Counted from the first letter of the stretch, positions 16,178 to 25,846 are shown. The stretch: 64,000 nucleotides of DNA from Micromonospora purpureochromogenes (GCF_900091515.1 NZ_LT607410.1:6076001-6140000); one strand, 5' to 3'. Program-made: numbers and translations. Notes: generated by a model not told the origin, from the sequence alone.

Positions 16178-17773
16178 ATGGCGACCGTCCGGGACACCAC
16201 GTACGAGCTGCTCCGCGCCCTCGGCCTGACCACCGTCTTCGGCAACCCCGGCTCCACCGAGCAACCGTTCCTGCGGGACTTCCCGGCGGACTTTCGCTAC
16301 GTGCACGCCCTGCAGGAGGCATCCGCGGTGGCGATGGCCGACGGGTACGCGCAGGCGACCGGCCGCCCGGCGCACGTCAACCTGCACACCGCGCCGGGCA
16401 CCGGCAACGGCATGGGCAACCTCGTCACCGCCTGGCACAACCGCACGCCGTTGATCGTCTCCGCCGGCCAGCAGAGCCGGGAGATGCTGTTGACGGAGCC
16501 CCGACTGACCAGCCGGGCACCGACCGAGCTGCCCCAGCCGTACGTGAAGTGGAGCTACGAGCCGGTCCGCGCGCAGGACGTCCCGGCGGCGTTCATGCGG
16601 GCGTACGCGAGCGCCGCCCAGCCGCCGGCCGGGCCGGTCTTCCTCTCCCTGCCGCTGGACGACTGGGACCAGCCGGCGGACCCGCCGCCCCAGGTGCGTA
16701 CCGTGGCGACCCGGTTCGGGCCCGACCCTCGGCGGCTGCGGGAGTTCGCCGCGCTGCTGGCCGCCAGCCGCTCCCCGGTGCTGGTGCTCGGCGCGGCGGT
16801 GGACCGGGCCGCGGCCTGGCCGCTGGCGGTGGCGGTCGCCGAGCGGCTGGCCGCCCCGGTCTGGTCCGCCCCGGCGCCCGAGCGGGCCACGTTCCCGGAG
16901 CGGCACCCGCACTACCGGGGGGTGCTGCCGTTCGCCATCGCGCCGCTGGCGGAGAAGCTGCGCGGGCACGACACGGTGCTGGTCGTCGGCGCCCCGGTGT
17001 TCCGGTACTACCCGCACGTCCCCGGCGCGCACCTGCCCGACGGCACCCGGCTGCTGCACGTCACCGACGACCCGGACGAGGCCGCCCGGGCGCCGGTCGG
17101 CGACAGCCTGCTCGGCGACGCCGGGCTGACCCTCGCCGCGCTGCTCGATGTGCTGCCGGCGGCCGACCGACCGGCGCCGGAGCCCCGGCCGGCCGTGGAG
17201 CCGCCGGAGCCGGCCGACCCGCCGGACGCGGACACGCTCTTCGCCGCGCTGGCCGCCTGCTGGCCCACCGACGGGGTGCTGGTCCAGGAGTCACCGTCCA
17301 ACCTGGCCGCGCTGCGCCGCCGGCTGCCGATGGTCCGGCCGGCGTCGTACTTCACCATGGCCAGCGGCGGGCTCGGGTACGGCCTGCCGGCGGCGGTCGG
17401 CATCGCCCTCGCCGAGCGGGACACCGGTCGCGGTCGGCCGGTGGTCGCGGTGATCGGCGACGGCTCGTTCCACTACTCGGTGCAGGCGCTCTGGACCGCC
17501 GCCCGGCTGCGCCTGCCGGTGGTCGTGCTGGTGCCGGTCAACCGGCAGTACGCCATCCTCAAGTCGTTCGCCGAGCTGAAGCACACCCCCGGCGTGCCCG
17601 GGCTGGAGCTGCCCGGCCTGGACATCACCGCGATCGCCCAGGGGTACGGCTGCGCCACCAGGGTCGTCGGCACGCCGGACGAGCTGCCCGCCGCGCTGGC
17701 CGACGCGCTGCGCGCGGAGGGCCCGACGGTGCTCCCGGCGCCGATCAGCGGCGAGCTGCCGAGGATCCTGTAG
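16178..17773 (+). CDS. mdlC: thiamine-diphosphate-dependent benzoylformate decarboxylase
   Basis: This 531-aa TPP enzyme has VFGNPGSTEQPFL at the N-terminus, which matches benzoylformate decarboxylase (GNPGS), the catalytic Glu in HALQEASAVAMADGYAQ, and the active-site His in LHTAPGTGNGMGNL. The C-terminal cofactor motif is GDGSFHYSVQALWTAARLRLPVVVLVPVN (GDG...N). It converts benzoylformate to benzaldehyde and CO2 in mandelate catabolism, or decarboxylates a related aryl 2-oxoacid. No other mandelate genes are in the window, so the physiological substrate is open. Its stop abuts the stop of the convergent lipoprotein gene. Confidence 0.85.
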   Translation: MATVRDTTYELLRALGLTTVFGNPGSTEQPFLRDFPADFRYVHALQEASAVAMADGYAQATGRPAHVNLHTAPGTGNGMGNLVTAWHNRTPLIVSAGQQSREMLLTEPRLTSRAPTELPQPYVKWSYEPVRAQDVPAAFMRAYASAAQPPAGPVFLSLPLDDWDQPADPPPQVRTVATRFGPDPRRLREFAALLAASRSPVLVLGAAVDRAAAWPLAVAVAERLAAPVWSAPAPERATFPERHPHYRGVLPFAIAPLAEKLRGHDTVLVVGAPVFRYYPHVPGAHLPDGTRLLHVTDDPDEAARAPVGDSLLGDAGLTLAALLDVLPAADRPAPEPRPAVEPPEPADPPDADTLFAALAACWPTDGVLVQESPSNLAALRRRLPMVRPASYFTMASGGLGYGLPAAVGIALAERDTGRGRPVVAVIGDGSFHYSVQALWTAARLRLPVVVLVPVNRQYAILKSFAELKHTPGVPGLELPGLDITAIAQGYGCATRVVGTPDELPAALADALRAEGPTVLPAPISGELPRIL

Positions 17774-18751
17774 TCACCGCCCGTCGAGCAGCAGCGGCGC
17801 ACCGCTCACCACGTCCAGCACCGGGCGGGCGCCGAGCGGCGCCTTGAGCGTCACGGTGACCGGCTCCAGCTTCAACATGGCGATGCAGGCGCCGGTGGAC
17901 CGGATGACCCGACCACCCACGACGACCACGTCCGGGCGCTCCTGGACCAGCGGGGTGATCCCGGTGTCGCAGGCGCCGACGCCGAGCCGCACCGTCAGGC
18001 GGGCGTCCTCGACGGCGACCAGGTCGACCGCGCCGACGATGTCTCCGGGCGCGGGGCCGGTCGGCGGCTGCGGGTCCTTCGGCGCGGTCACGGCGCTCGG
18101 CGCAACGGCGAGCCGGGCCACCGGCGCGGTCAACTCCTCCACTGTGAAGAGCCAGGCCGGCACGTCGGCCACGCCCCGGCTGGTCCGCACCGAAGCGGTG
18201 CCGAGCTTCACCGCCGTGACGGTGAGCGGGATGCAGGCCGTGGCGACCGGGCTGCCGACCGACCCGTCGGGGCCGGGCTCGACGGTCGGCCCGGGGACCT
18301 TGGGCCGGCCCTCGCACGGTGGCGGGTCCCCCTGGTCGAGCTGCCGGTACGCTTCCGCCGCGCTGAGCAGCGGCACGGTCATCGTGCCGTCGGGGAACCG
18401 GATCGTGCCGGCGGCCGGTCGGTTGGCCGGCAGCTCGACCTGGTCTGAGTACCACCCGGCCTGGAACGCCGCCTTCGTGTGGGCGTTGAAGCCCGGATCG
18501 CCGGTGAGCACGGTCGCGTGCTGCAACGGCACGTACCCTGTCGACCAGACCGGGTCGGGGCGCCACGCCCCCGCGACCTCGGCGGCCCGCTGGTCGAAGG
18601 CCTCCCATCGGTGGTCCGGGGCACTCGCCGACGAACCGCCGGCGGACGGGCTGCCGCCGGCGGTCGGCCCGGCCGGGTCGGAGCCGGCCGGCGCGCAGCC
18701 GGCCGCGGTGACCACCAGGGGCAGGCCCAGCAGGGCGAGGAGTCGACGCAT
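17774..18751 (-). CDS. lipoprotein of unknown function
   Basis: This 325-aa protein has a type II signal peptide, MRRLLALLGLPLVVTAAGC, with the lipobox Cys at residue 19, so it is anchored on the outer face of the membrane. A Gly/Ser/Pro-rich linker follows, then a folded domain with DHRWEAFDQRAAEVAGAWR and several beta-rich segments. The domain is not recognised. It could be a surface binding protein. The ATG at 18751 has no clear ribosome site; a GTG two codons upstream is possible. Confidence 0.8.
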   Translation of the reverse strand: MRRLLALLGLPLVVTAAGCAPAGSDPAGPTAGGSPSAGGSSASAPDHRWEAFDQRAAEVAGAWRPDPVWSTGYVPLQHATVLTGDPGFNAHTKAAFQAGWYSDQVELPANRPAAGTIRFPDGTMTVPLLSAAEAYRQLDQGDPPPCEGRPKVPGPTVEPGPDGSVGSPVATACIPLTVTAVKLGTASVRTSRGVADVPAWLFTVEELTAPVARLAVAPSAVTAPKDPQPPTGPAPGDIVGAVDLVAVEDARLTVRLGVGACDTGITPLVQERPDVVVVGGRVIRSTGACIAMLKLEPVTVTLKAPLGARPVLDVVSGAPLLLDGR

Positions 18752-18792
18752 ACGCACTTGGACGCCGCCCGGCACGGGCCGGTTCCCGCCGG

Positions 18793-19257
18793 TCAGGTCT
18801 CCCCGCCGAGGTCCGTCTGATACGCCTGCCAGAGCAGGTCCGCGCCGCGCTGCCGGTGCCGGGACAGCGCCCGCAGCAGGTCGTCGGTGCGCCGGCGCAG
18901 CTCCTCGGCGCACACCCCGGGCCGTTCCACGGTCCGCTGGAGGTCGGCCAGCGCCGCGACGATGGCCGCGTGCTCCCGGGTGAGCAGCCGGACGCCGCGG
19001 TGCAGCCGGGGCGCCTGGGCGAGCACCTCCGCGTAGAGGCCGGCCGGGCCCTCGGTGATCCGGACGTGTTCGGCGAAGCCCCGGCGGACCGGGGCGAGGT
19101 GGACGATGACCCGTTCCCGCCAGCGCGGCTCCCCCGGCGGTACGGCGAGCGCCCGGGCCAGGGCGGGCAGGTCGCCGGGCGGGCTGGGCCCGCGCGCTGC
19201 GGGCGGGCGGACCGCCGGCGGGGCGACGGACGGCTGCTGGATCGGACCGGTGGCCAT
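18793..19257 (-). CDS. helical protein of unknown function
   Basis: This 154-aa protein starts at ATG 19257 with GGGAGG 5 bases upstream. A Pro-rich N-terminal tail is followed by a helical region with His residues in VHLAPVRRGFAEHVRITEG and REHAAIVAALADL. This pattern weakly recalls hemerythrin-like four-helix proteins, but the full ligand set is not visible. It lies 41 bases upstream of the lipoprotein gene on the same strand and may be co-transcribed with it. Confidence 0.7.
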   Translation of the reverse strand: MATGPIQQPSVAPPAVRPPAARGPSPPGDLPALARALAVPPGEPRWRERVIVHLAPVRRGFAEHVRITEGPAGLYAEVLAQAPRLHRGVRLLTREHAAIVAALADLQRTVERPGVCAEELRRRTDDLLRALSRHRQRGADLLWQAYQTDLGGET

Positions 19258-19386
19258 GGGCACCTCCCGCGCTGCGTGCTACCGCGTACAGCGATGGTGA
19301 ACCCCTGTTCGGGCGCTGTCCAGGGGGCTGGAAAGCCTCATTGGCCCCATCGGTCCCAACGGCCTCAGAAGTAGCCCGGAGACGAC

Positions 19387-19419
19387 TGTGCGCCCCGGTC
19401 CGATGGACCGGGGCGCACA
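19387..19419 (-). terminator. hairpin after ssrA
   Basis: A perfect 15-bp stem (19387-19401 with 19405-19419) has a 3-base loop and begins 5 bases beyond the tmRNA 3' end on the minus strand. It is the expected ssrA terminator and may also stop transcription from the other side. Confidence 0.75.
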
Positions 19420-19424
19420 TGAGG

Positions 19425-19800
19425 TGGTGGAGGTGCCGGGAATCGAACCCGGGTCCTTCGCCGGTTTGTCAGGGCTTCTCCGAGCGCAGCTCGCTATGCC
19501 TCTACTCGGCCCCACCGCTCACGCGAGCAAGTTGGTGTGACGGGCCCAGTCGCTGATTGATCTCGCCGCACGGACCCCGCGACCGGGTCCGATTGGCCAG
19601 CCTCCTAGCTGATGCCGGCTGACTGGGACGAAGGCGTTCCCAGGCCGACAGACTCACTACTCGCCTCAGGCGGCGAGAGCGAAGTCAGCGCGATTGTTCT
19701 TGGCGCTTATTGGTTTCCGACGAACGATTCTCGAGACGACGTCGGCTTCCTCGGCTCGCTTCCCCTGCCGCAACGTACGAAGTCGAAACCAGTCACCCCC
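19425..19800 (-). ncRNA. ssrA: transfer-messenger RNA (tmRNA)
   Basis: The 376-nt RNA is read on the minus strand. Its 5' end GGGGGTG pairs with CACCTCC before the encoded ACCA at the 3' end (19425). The 5' GACTGGTTTCGACTTCG and the 3' T arm GGGTTCGATTCCC form the alanine-type tRNA-like domain. The internal reading frame ends in ADFALAA-stop, the proteolysis tag. smpB lies directly upstream, as is usual in actinobacteria. It rescues ribosomes stalled on non-stop mRNA. Confidence 0.97.
19666..19704 (-). other. tmRNA tag peptide reading frame
   Basis: Inside the tmRNA, 12 codons from the resume codon GCC to TGA encode AKNNRADFALAA. The ALAA end is the degron recognised by ClpXP-type proteases. 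The resume codon is assigned by its position after AATAAGC and by the usual Ala start. Confidence 0.88.
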
Positions 19801-19906
19801 TCGGTGGGCCGCCCTTCCGGCGGCTTCGTACAAGACTAACGCCTGCCGCAACGGGTTTCATCCCGAGCCCCGGGCCGGATTCACCGACTCGGACAAAGGC
19901 GACAGA

Positions 19907-20386
19907 TCAGTCGTCCATGCCCTTGCCGCGCCGGCCGGCCACCCGGGCGATCTCCCGGTCGGCGTCCCGCTTGGCGAGGTCCTGCCGCTTGTCGTACGAC
20001 TTCTTACCCTTGGCCAGGGCGATCTCCACCTTCGCCCAGCCGTCGGAGAAGTAGACCTGCAACGGCACCATGGTCAACCCGCCCTCGCGGGTCTTGCCGA
20101 TCAGCCGGTCGATCTCCAGCCGGTTGAGCAGCAGCTTGCGGGTACGCCGGGGCTCGTGGTTGGTCCAGGTGCCCTGGGTGTACTCCGGAATGTGCATGCC
20201 GTGCAGGTAGAGCTCGCCGTTGCGCTCCTGGGCGAACGCGTCGACCAGGGAGGCCCGACCGGCCCGCAGCGACTTGACCTCGGTGCCGGTCAGCGCCATG
20301 CCCGCCTCGTACGTGTCGAGGATGGCGTAGTCGTGGCGCGCCTTCTTGTTGGAGGCGACCACCTTGCGACCCTTTTCCCGTGGCAT
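19907..20386 (-). CDS. smpB: SsrA-binding protein SmpB
   Basis: This 159-aa RNA-binding protein has an OB-type fold: [44 protein letters not shown], then [14 protein letters not shown] and [30 protein letters not shown]. The basic C-terminal tail ([22 protein letters not shown]) enters the ribosomal mRNA path. I chose the ATG at 20386 ([10 protein letters not shown]) over the longer open frame to 20449. It acts with the ssrA RNA 107 bases downstream. Confidence 0.96.
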   Translation of the reverse strand: MPREKGRKVVASNKKARHDYAILDTYEAGMALTGTEVKSLRAGRASLVDAFAQERNGELYLHGMHIPEYTQGTWTNHEPRRTRKLLLNRLEIDRLIGKTREGGLTMVPLQVYFSDGWAKVEIALAKGKKSYDKRQDLAKRDADREIARVAGRRGKGMDD

Positions 20387-20468
20387 CGGCGCCACCCCCT
20401 TTCCCGGTGAACCCACGACCGGTGCGACCGGCCGCGGGGCGGAGATCATGCTACCCGAATGACAAGGA

Positions 20469-20501
20469 CCCTCCCGCGCCGTTTATTCCGGCGCGGAAGG
20501 G
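20469..20501 (-). terminator. terminator after ftsX
   Basis: Arms 20469-20480 and 20490-20501 pair 11 of 12 bases around an AT-containing loop. On the minus strand the stem is followed by TCCTTGTCATT. It lies between the ftsX stop and smpB, and so probably separates the ftsEX and smpB-ssrA units. Confidence 0.65.
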
Positions 20502-20524
20502 CCCTCGGCGGAGCCGGCGGGTAA

Positions 20525-21400
20525 CTAGACCCGCAGGTAGAAGCGAAGCGTGATCCAGCCGGTGATCGCGCTGAACAGGGCGCCGACGCCCGCCATGATC
20601 GGGAACATCAGCAGGATGTCGCCCCACGAGACCGGCGTGATCAGGCCCTCCAGGGCGGACAGCGAGCCGCTGCCGCCGAAGTACTTCCCGAGCGCCATGA
20701 ACACCAGCGCGAGGAACGAACCGATCACACCGGCGACCACCGCCTCCAGCACGAACGGCGCCTGGATGAACCAGTTGGACGCGCCGACGAGCTTCATGAC
20801 CGCGACCTCACGCCGCTTGCTGTACGCGGCGACCTGGATGGTGTTCGCCACCAGGAGCAGCGCGGCGGCGGCCATGAACACCGCGATGACCAGCGCGAAG
20901 GTCTGGATGCCGGTGAGGACGCCGAAGACCTTGTCCAGCAGCCGGCTCTGGTCGACGATCTCGTCGACCCCCTCGGCGTCCTTGTACTGGTCGTAGATGT
21001 TCTTGTACTGCTCCGGGTTCACCAGCTTGAGCCGGAACGACTCGGGCAGCTGGTCCGCCTTGACGGCGTTCACCAGGTCCGGGGCGTCCTGGTACATCTC
21101 CTGGAACCGCTTGTACGCCTCGTCCTTGTTGACGTAGAGGACCTCCTTGATCAGGGGGTCGCTCTTGAGCTTGGCGTCCAGGTCGTTGCGCTGCTGCTCG
21201 CTGACGTCGGTCGCCAGGAAGATCGAGACCTCGACGTTCTCGTAGTAGAGGTCCTTCATGTCGCCGACCTTCTGGTACAGCAGGCCGGCTCCGCCCAGCA
21301 TGAACAGCGACACCGCCATGGTGATGATCATGGCGATGGTCATGGTGACGTTGCGCCACAGTCCGACCAGTACCTCGGACAGGACGTATTTCATCCGCAT
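20525..21400 (-). CDS. ftsX: cell-division ABC transporter permease FtsX
   Basis: This 291-aa protein has one N-terminal transmembrane helix (TMTIAMIITMAVSLFMLGGAGLLY) and a periplasmic domain with sensor-like sequence (VEVSIFLATDVSEQQRNDLDAKLKSDPLI). Three C-terminal helices follow, including ALVIAVFMAAAALLLVANTIQVAAYSKRREVAVMKLVGAS, the coupling region to FtsE. FtsEX controls peptidoglycan hydrolases (RipC-type in actinobacteria) at division. The ATG at 21400 follows GGAGG by 9 bases. It is 70 bases downstream of ftsE. Confidence 0.96.
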   Translation of the reverse strand: MRMKYVLSEVLVGLWRNVTMTIAMIITMAVSLFMLGGAGLLYQKVGDMKDLYYENVEVSIFLATDVSEQQRNDLDAKLKSDPLIKEVLYVNKDEAYKRFQEMYQDAPDLVNAVKADQLPESFRLKLVNPEQYKNIYDQYKDAEGVDEIVDQSRLLDKVFGVLTGIQTFALVIAVFMAAAALLLVANTIQVAAYSKRREVAVMKLVGASNWFIQAPFVLEAVVAGVIGSFLALVFMALGKYFGGSGSLSALEGLITPVSWGDILLMFPIMAGVGALFSAITGWITLRFYLRV

Positions 21401-21470
21401 CGGGTGTTCCTCCGGCTCTCCGGCATGAGGTGTTCGTCGTCAGGGTGTACGGCAGGGGTGGAGCGCCGGC

Positions 21471-22151
21471 TCACCCGTAGACGCCGCGGGCCTGGTCGCG
21501 CACGATGCGGCCGCTCTCGATCTCGACGACGCGACGGCGCATCTGGTTCACGATGTTGGAGTCGTGGGTGACCATCACGACGGTCGTGCCGGTGCGGTTG
21601 ATCCGGTCCAGCAGGCGCATGATCTCGATCGAGGTGTCCGGGTCGAGGTTTCCGGTCGGCTCGTCCGCCAGCAGGATCAGCGGACGGTTCACGAACGCCC
21701 GGGCGACGGCCACCCGCTGCTGCTCACCACCGGAGAGCTCATGCGGGTAGCGGTGCTCCTTGCCACCGAGCCCCACCAGCTCCAGCACCTCGGGCACGAC
21801 CCGGCGGGCGACCGCCTTGGTCTTGCCGATCACCTCGAGAGCGAACGCCACGTTCTCGTAGGCGGTGCGGTTCGGCAGCAGCCGGAAGTCCTGGAAGACG
21901 CAGCCGATCGAGCGCCGGAAGTGGGGTCGCTTCCAGGAGCGCATCGCGGTGACGTCCCTGCCGTTCACGACGACCCGGCCCTTGTTTGGGCTGACCTCGT
22001 GGAGCAGCATCTTGATGATGGTGGACTTGCCGGAGCCGGATGGACCGATGAAGAAGACGAACTCGCCCTTCTCGATCGAGACGGACACGTTGTCGAGCGA
22101 AGGCCGGGACGCCTTCGGGTACGTCTTCGTCACTTGCTCAAGCTGAATCAC
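21471..22151 (-). CDS. ftsE: cell-division ATP-binding protein FtsE
   Basis: This 226-aa ABC ATPase has Walker [10 protein letters not shown] near residue 40, the Q-loop in [14 protein letters not shown], the signature [14 protein letters not shown], Walker [12 protein letters not shown] and the switch His in MVTHDSNIV. It energises FtsX. The GTG at 22151 begins [12 protein letters not shown]. No ribosome site precedes it, but a promoter-like element ends 8 bases upstream, so the mRNA may be leaderless. The frame is open to 22187 but has no better start. Confidence 0.96.
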   Translation of the reverse strand: MIQLEQVTKTYPKASRPSLDNVSVSIEKGEFVFFIGPSGSGKSTIIKMLLHEVSPNKGRVVVNGRDVTAMRSWKRPHFRRSIGCVFQDFRLLPNRTAYENVAFALEVIGKTKAVARRVVPEVLELVGLGGKEHRYPHELSGGEQQRVAVARAFVNRPLILLADEPTGNLDPDTSIEIMRLLDRINRTGTTVVMVTHDSNIVNQMRRRVVEIESGRIVRDQARGVYG

Positions 22152-22159
22152 GGGTGGTG

Positions 22160-22187
22160 AGTCTACGCGGTGTAACCGCTGAGCCAA
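22160..22187 (-). promoter_or_regulatory. candidate ftsE promoter (leaderless)
   Basis: On the minus strand TTGGCT (22187-22182) and TAGACT (22165-22160) are separated by 16 bases, a vegetative-sigma-like pair. The GTG of ftsE begins 8 bases after the -10 element, so initiation would fall at or next to the start codon. Confidence 0.45.
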
Positions 22188-22269
22188 GTCCTACGCCCCA
22201 CCTGTGCGAGGCGCGTCATCGATTACCCCTCCCACCAGGAGATCGACGACGCGCTCCGCCGCCGCTTGA

Positions 22270-23400
22270 TCACGCAGCGTCGTTGGCGAGCTGCTGCTGC
22301 TTGCGCCAGCGGATGCCGGCCTCGATGAAGCTGTCCAGGTCCCCGTCGAAGACCGAGGACGGATTGCCGGTCTCCTGCTCGGTTCGGAGATCCTTCACCA
22401 TCTGATACGGGTGCAGGACGTACGAGCGCATCTGGTCGCCCCACGAGCCGGCGGCCTCGGTCTTCAGGCCCTGCATCTTGGCCTGCTCCTCCTGCCGCTT
22501 GCGCTCCAGCAGCCGGGCCTGGAGCACCCGCAGCGCGGAGGCCTTGTTCTGCAGCTGGGACTTCTCGTTCTGGCAGGTCACCACGATGCCGGTCGGGATG
22601 TGGGTGAGCCGGACCGCCGAGTCGGTGGTGTTGACGCTCTGCCCACCGGGGCCGGAGGAGCGGTAGACGTCGATCCGCATCTCGTTCTCGGGAATCTCGA
22701 TGCTGTCGGTCTGCTCCACCACCGGCAGCACCTCGACACCGGCGAAGCTGGTCTGCCGGCGGCCCTGGTTGTCGAAGGGGCTGATCCGGACCAGCCGGTG
22801 GGTGCCCGACTCGACGCTCAGCGTGCCGTAGGCGTACGGGACCTTGACGGTGAAGGTGGCGGACTTCAGGCCGGCCTCCTCCGCGTACGAGGTCTCGTAG
22901 ACCTCGGTCGGGTAGCCGTGCCGCTCGGCCCAGCGCAGGTACATCCGCAGCAGCATCTCGGCGAAGTCGGCCGCGTCCACCCCGCCGGCGCCGGCCCGGA
23001 TGGCGACCAGCGCCTCCCGGGAGTCGTACTCGCCGGAGAGCAGGGTGCGGACCTCCATGTCCTGGATGGCCTTGCGCAGCCCACCGATCTCCGTCTCGAC
23101 CTCGGAGAGCACCCCCGGGTCGGATTCGGCCTCGGCCAGCTCCAGCAGGACCCCGGCGTCGTCGAGCCGGGAGCGGAGGCTGCCCAGCTTGCTGATCTCG
23201 CCGTTGACGTAGGACAGCTGCGAGGTCACCTGCTGCGCCTTCGCCTGGTCGTCCCACAGGTCGGGCGCGGACGCCTGCTCCTCGAGCCGGGCCTTCTCCT
23301 CGTGCAGGCGGTCGAGGTTGAGCACGGCCTCGATGTTGCGCAGGGTGGCGTCGAGTTCCTTGAGCTGTTCGGCGTAATCGGCAGCGGTCACGACAGACAA
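22270..23400 (-). CDS. prfB: peptide chain release factor 2
   Basis: This 376-aa release factor has the RF2 stop-codon tripeptide SPF in [17 protein letters not shown] (near residue 207) and the peptidyl-transferase GGQ in [19 protein letters not shown] (near residue 253). It recognises UGA and UAA. The N-terminal coiled-coil domain is complete and in one frame, so the programmed +1 frameshift of E. coli prfB is absent. The start is either a TTG at 23400 or the GTG at 23391; neither has a ribosome site. It is transcribed towards ftsE. Confidence 0.95.
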   Translation of the reverse strand: MSVVTAADYAEQLKELDATLRNIEAVLNLDRLHEEKARLEEQASAPDLWDDQAKAQQVTSQLSYVNGEISKLGSLRSRLDDAGVLLELAEAESDPGVLSEVETEIGGLRKAIQDMEVRTLLSGEYDSREALVAIRAGAGGVDAADFAEMLLRMYLRWAERHGYPTEVYETSYAEEAGLKSATFTVKVPYAYGTLSVESGTHRLVRISPFDNQGRRQTSFAGVEVLPVVEQTDSIEIPENEMRIDVYRSSGPGGQSVNTTDSAVRLTHIPTGIVVTCQNEKSQLQNKASALRVLQARLLERKRQEEQAKMQGLKTEAAGSWGDQMRSYVLHPYQMVKDLRTEQETGNPSSVFDGDLDSFIEAGIRWRKQQQLANDAA

Positions 23401-23455
23401 GCGTACTGTGCGTGCGGCGGTCCGCTCACGTCACACCGCCGACCCGGGCAGATGA

Positions 23456-23971
23456 TCAGCCGACCGGGGCGGTCTTGAGCCAGGAAAGCGCCGCCTTGTG
23501 GTAGGCGACGGCGAACTCCAGCGCGCTGGCGTCGTAGGTGTCGCCCTCCTTCTTGGCGTTCTTCACCTGCTCGCGCACGTGCGCCAGGGCCTCGGTGTGG
23601 TATTCGTTGGCCGAGGCGTAGAGGTTCTTCAGCTGGCTGGCCGAGTGCAGGTCGCCGAACGCGATCCGCAGGGCGATCGGGTTGCGGATGGTGTCCCGAC
23701 CCGGGTTCTCCGCCAACCAGCGGGAAAATGTCCGTTTCCCGCTGGCGGTGATCGCGTACGGCTGGCTCATCCGCGGCCCGGGCTTGCCCAGCCGCACGAA
23801 ACCCCGCTCGGCCAGCACCGGCAACTCGCGGTAGACCTGACTGCGGGTCATCGACCAGTACGGCGCCAGTCGGCGCTCAGCGGCGGCCATCAGCTGGCCG
23901 CCAGTCATCGGGCCCTCGTGCAGCAGCCCCAGCAGAGCTGCCGCGGTGGGGTTGACTCCGGATTCCGCCAT
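23456..23971 (-). CDS. PadR-family transcriptional regulator
   Basis: This 171-aa protein starts at ATG 23971 just after AGAGGG. It has the PadR winged helix AALLGLLHEGPMTGGQLMAAAERRLAPYWSMTRSQVYRELPVLAERGFVRLG, then a wing and the C-terminal dimerisation helices (DLHSASQLKNLYASANEYHTEALAHVREQ, as in Vir/PadR_C). PadR proteins repress genes for phenolic-acid or drug export. No obvious target adjoins it, though it may control itself. Confidence 0.9.
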   Translation of the reverse strand: MAESGVNPTAAALLGLLHEGPMTGGQLMAAAERRLAPYWSMTRSQVYRELPVLAERGFVRLGKPGPRMSQPYAITASGKRTFSRWLAENPGRDTIRNPIALRIAFGDLHSASQLKNLYASANEYHTEALAHVREQVKNAKKEGDTYDASALEFAVAYHKAALSWLKTAPVG

Positions 23972-24214
23972 GCCCTCTAAGCTGCCACTTTGCCGTCGCA
24001 GCGTCCAGGATTTCCGGATTTGCCACCCGGGAGGATTTCCAATGTGCACTGTCGGCGGACGACAGTGGTGCCAGGACTATCGATGCCTACCGGCCGGAGG
24101 GTGTCCGGGCCCCACCGGACGGCCGGTCGGGCTCCGCCGCGCAGCCGGCGACCCGCCCGCGGGCCGGCCGGGCCACCGGTGACGCTGCGCGCGCCACCGG
24201 CGGCCGTCGCCGGT

Positions 24215-25846
24215 TCAGCCCATGTGCGGGTACGTGTGGTCGGTCGGCGGCACGAACGTCTCCTTGATCGTCCGCGGCGACAGCCAGCGGACCAGGTTGA
24301 GCCAGGAGCCCGCCTTGTCGTTGGTGCCGCTGGCCCGGGCGCCGCCGAACGGCTGCTGCCCGACCACCGCGCCGGTCGGCTTGTCGTTGATGTAGAAGTT
24401 GCCGGCCGCGTACCGCATCCGCTCGGCGACCGCCTCGACCACCCGGCGGTCGTTGGCGAAGATCGAACCGGTCAGCGCGTACGGCGCGATCGACTCGGCC
24501 TGGGCGACCGCGTCGTCGAAGCGGGCGTCGTCGAACACGTGCACGCCGAGGATCGGACCGAAGTACTCGGTGGTGAACGTCTCGTGCGCGGCGTCGCTGC
24601 ACTCGAAGAGGGTGGGCCGGACGAAGTAGCCGACCGAGTCGTCGGCGGTGCCGCCGGCGAGGATCAGGCAGGTGTCGTCGCCGGAGATCAGCTCCAGCGC
24701 GGCGGTGTGCCGGCTGAACGCCTTCTCGTCGATCACCGCGCCGCCGAAGTTGCCGAAGTCGGTGACGTCGCCGTAGGTCAGCGAGTCCGTGGTGGCGGCC
24801 AGCCGGTCGCGCAGCCCGCCGCCCTCCCACAGTGAACGCGGCACGTACGCCCGCGAGGCGGCCGAGCACTTCTGGCCCTGGTACTCGTAGGCGCCCCGGA
24901 TCAGCGCGGTGTGCAGGGCGTCGACGTCGGCGCTGGGGTGCGCGACCACGAAGTCCTTGCCGCCGGTCTCGCCGACCAGCCGCGGGTAGCCCCGGTAGCC
25001 GGCGATGTTCTCGCCGACGGTCCGCCACAGGTGCTGGAAGACCTTGGTGGAGCCGGTGAAGTGGATGCCGGCCAGGTCCGGGTCGGCGAGCACGACGTCG
25101 GAGACCTCCTCGCCGCGCCCGGTGACCATGTTGATCACGCCGGGCGGCAGGCCGGCCGCCTCGAACAGCCGCATGGTGAAGTGCGCGGCGAACTGCTGGG
25201 TCGGGCCCGGCTTCCAGACCACGGTGTTGCCGAGCAGGGCCGGCGCCGAGGGCAGGTTGCCGGCGATCGCGGTGAAGTTGAACGGGGTGACCGCGTAGAC
25301 GAAGCCCTCCAGCGGGCGGTGGTCGAAGCGGTTCCACACCCCGGGCGACGACATCGGCTGCTCCTCGAGCAGCCGCCGGGCGAAGTGCACGTTGAACCGG
25401 AGGAAGTCGATGAACTCGCAGGCCGAGTCGATCTCCGCCTGGACGGCGGTCTTGGACTGGCCGAGCATGGTGGCGGCGTTCAGGGTGTCCCGCCAGGGGC
25501 CGGCGAGCAGCTCGGCGGCGCGCAGGAAGATCGCGGCCCGCTCCTCGAACGGCAGCGCGCGCCACATCGGCGCGGCGTCCTTGGCGGCCTTCACGGCGGC
25601 GCGGGCGTCGTCGTGGGTGGCGTGGCCGGTGACGCCGAGCACGTGGGCGTGCTTGTGCGGCTGGACCACGTCGATCGACTCACCGCCGGCCATCCGCTGC
25701 TCGCCGGCGATCGTCATCGGCAGGTCGATCCGCTCGGCGGCGAGTTCGGTCAGCCGCCGCTGCAGGCGCTCCCGGTCGGCGCTGCCCGGCTCGTAGGTGC
25801 GTACCGGCTCGTTGCGCGGCTCGGGTACGGAGAACACGGCGTCCAT
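24215..25846 (-). CDS. pruA: 1-pyrroline-5-carboxylate dehydrogenase
   Basis: This 543-aa NAD-dependent aldehyde dehydrogenase matches the RocA1/ALDH4 branch: TPFNFTAIAGNLPSAPALLGNTVVWKPG, the Rossmann region GIHFTGSTKVFQHLW, the catalytic Glu in LVGETGGKDF, the catalytic Cys in YEYQGQKCSAASRAY, and the C-terminal QQPFGGARASGTNDKAGS. It oxidises glutamate semialdehyde to glutamate in proline catabolism. I chose the ATG at 25846 because AGGAG lies 7 bases upstream. The open frame extends to 26605 without coding character. No putA or prodh gene is in the window. Confidence 0.95.
   Translation of the reverse strand: MDAVFSVPEPRNEPVRTYEPGSADRERLQRRLTELAAERIDLPMTIAGEQRMAGGESIDVVQPHKHAHVLGVTGHATHDDARAAVKAAKDAAPMWRALPFEERAAIFLRAAELLAGPWRDTLNAATMLGQSKTAVQAEIDSACEFIDFLRFNVHFARRLLEEQPMSSPGVWNRFDHRPLEGFVYAVTPFNFTAIAGNLPSAPALLGNTVVWKPGPTQQFAAHFTMRLFEAAGLPPGVINMVTGRGEEVSDVVLADPDLAGIHFTGSTKVFQHLWRTVGENIAGYRGYPRLVGETGGKDFVVAHPSADVDALHTALIRGAYEYQGQKCSAASRAYVPRSLWEGGGLRDRLAATTDSLTYGDVTDFGNFGGAVIDEKAFSRHTAALELISGDDTCLILAGGTADDSVGYFVRPTLFECSDAAHETFTTEYFGPILGVHVFDDARFDDAVAQAESIAPYALTGSIFANDRRVVEAVAERMRYAAGNFYINDKPTGAVVGQQPFGGARASGTNDKAGSWLNLVRWLSPRTIKETFVPPTDHTYPHMG

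Noticed and set aside
22270..23400. Programmed frameshift in prfB as in E. coli
   Set aside because: The reading frame is continuous from the start through the coiled-coil domain; no in-frame TGA is present.
24087..25565. 492-codon minus-strand frame inside pruA
   Set aside because: It is a shifted frame of pruA, Arg-rich without domain; the pruA frame contains all ALDH motifs.
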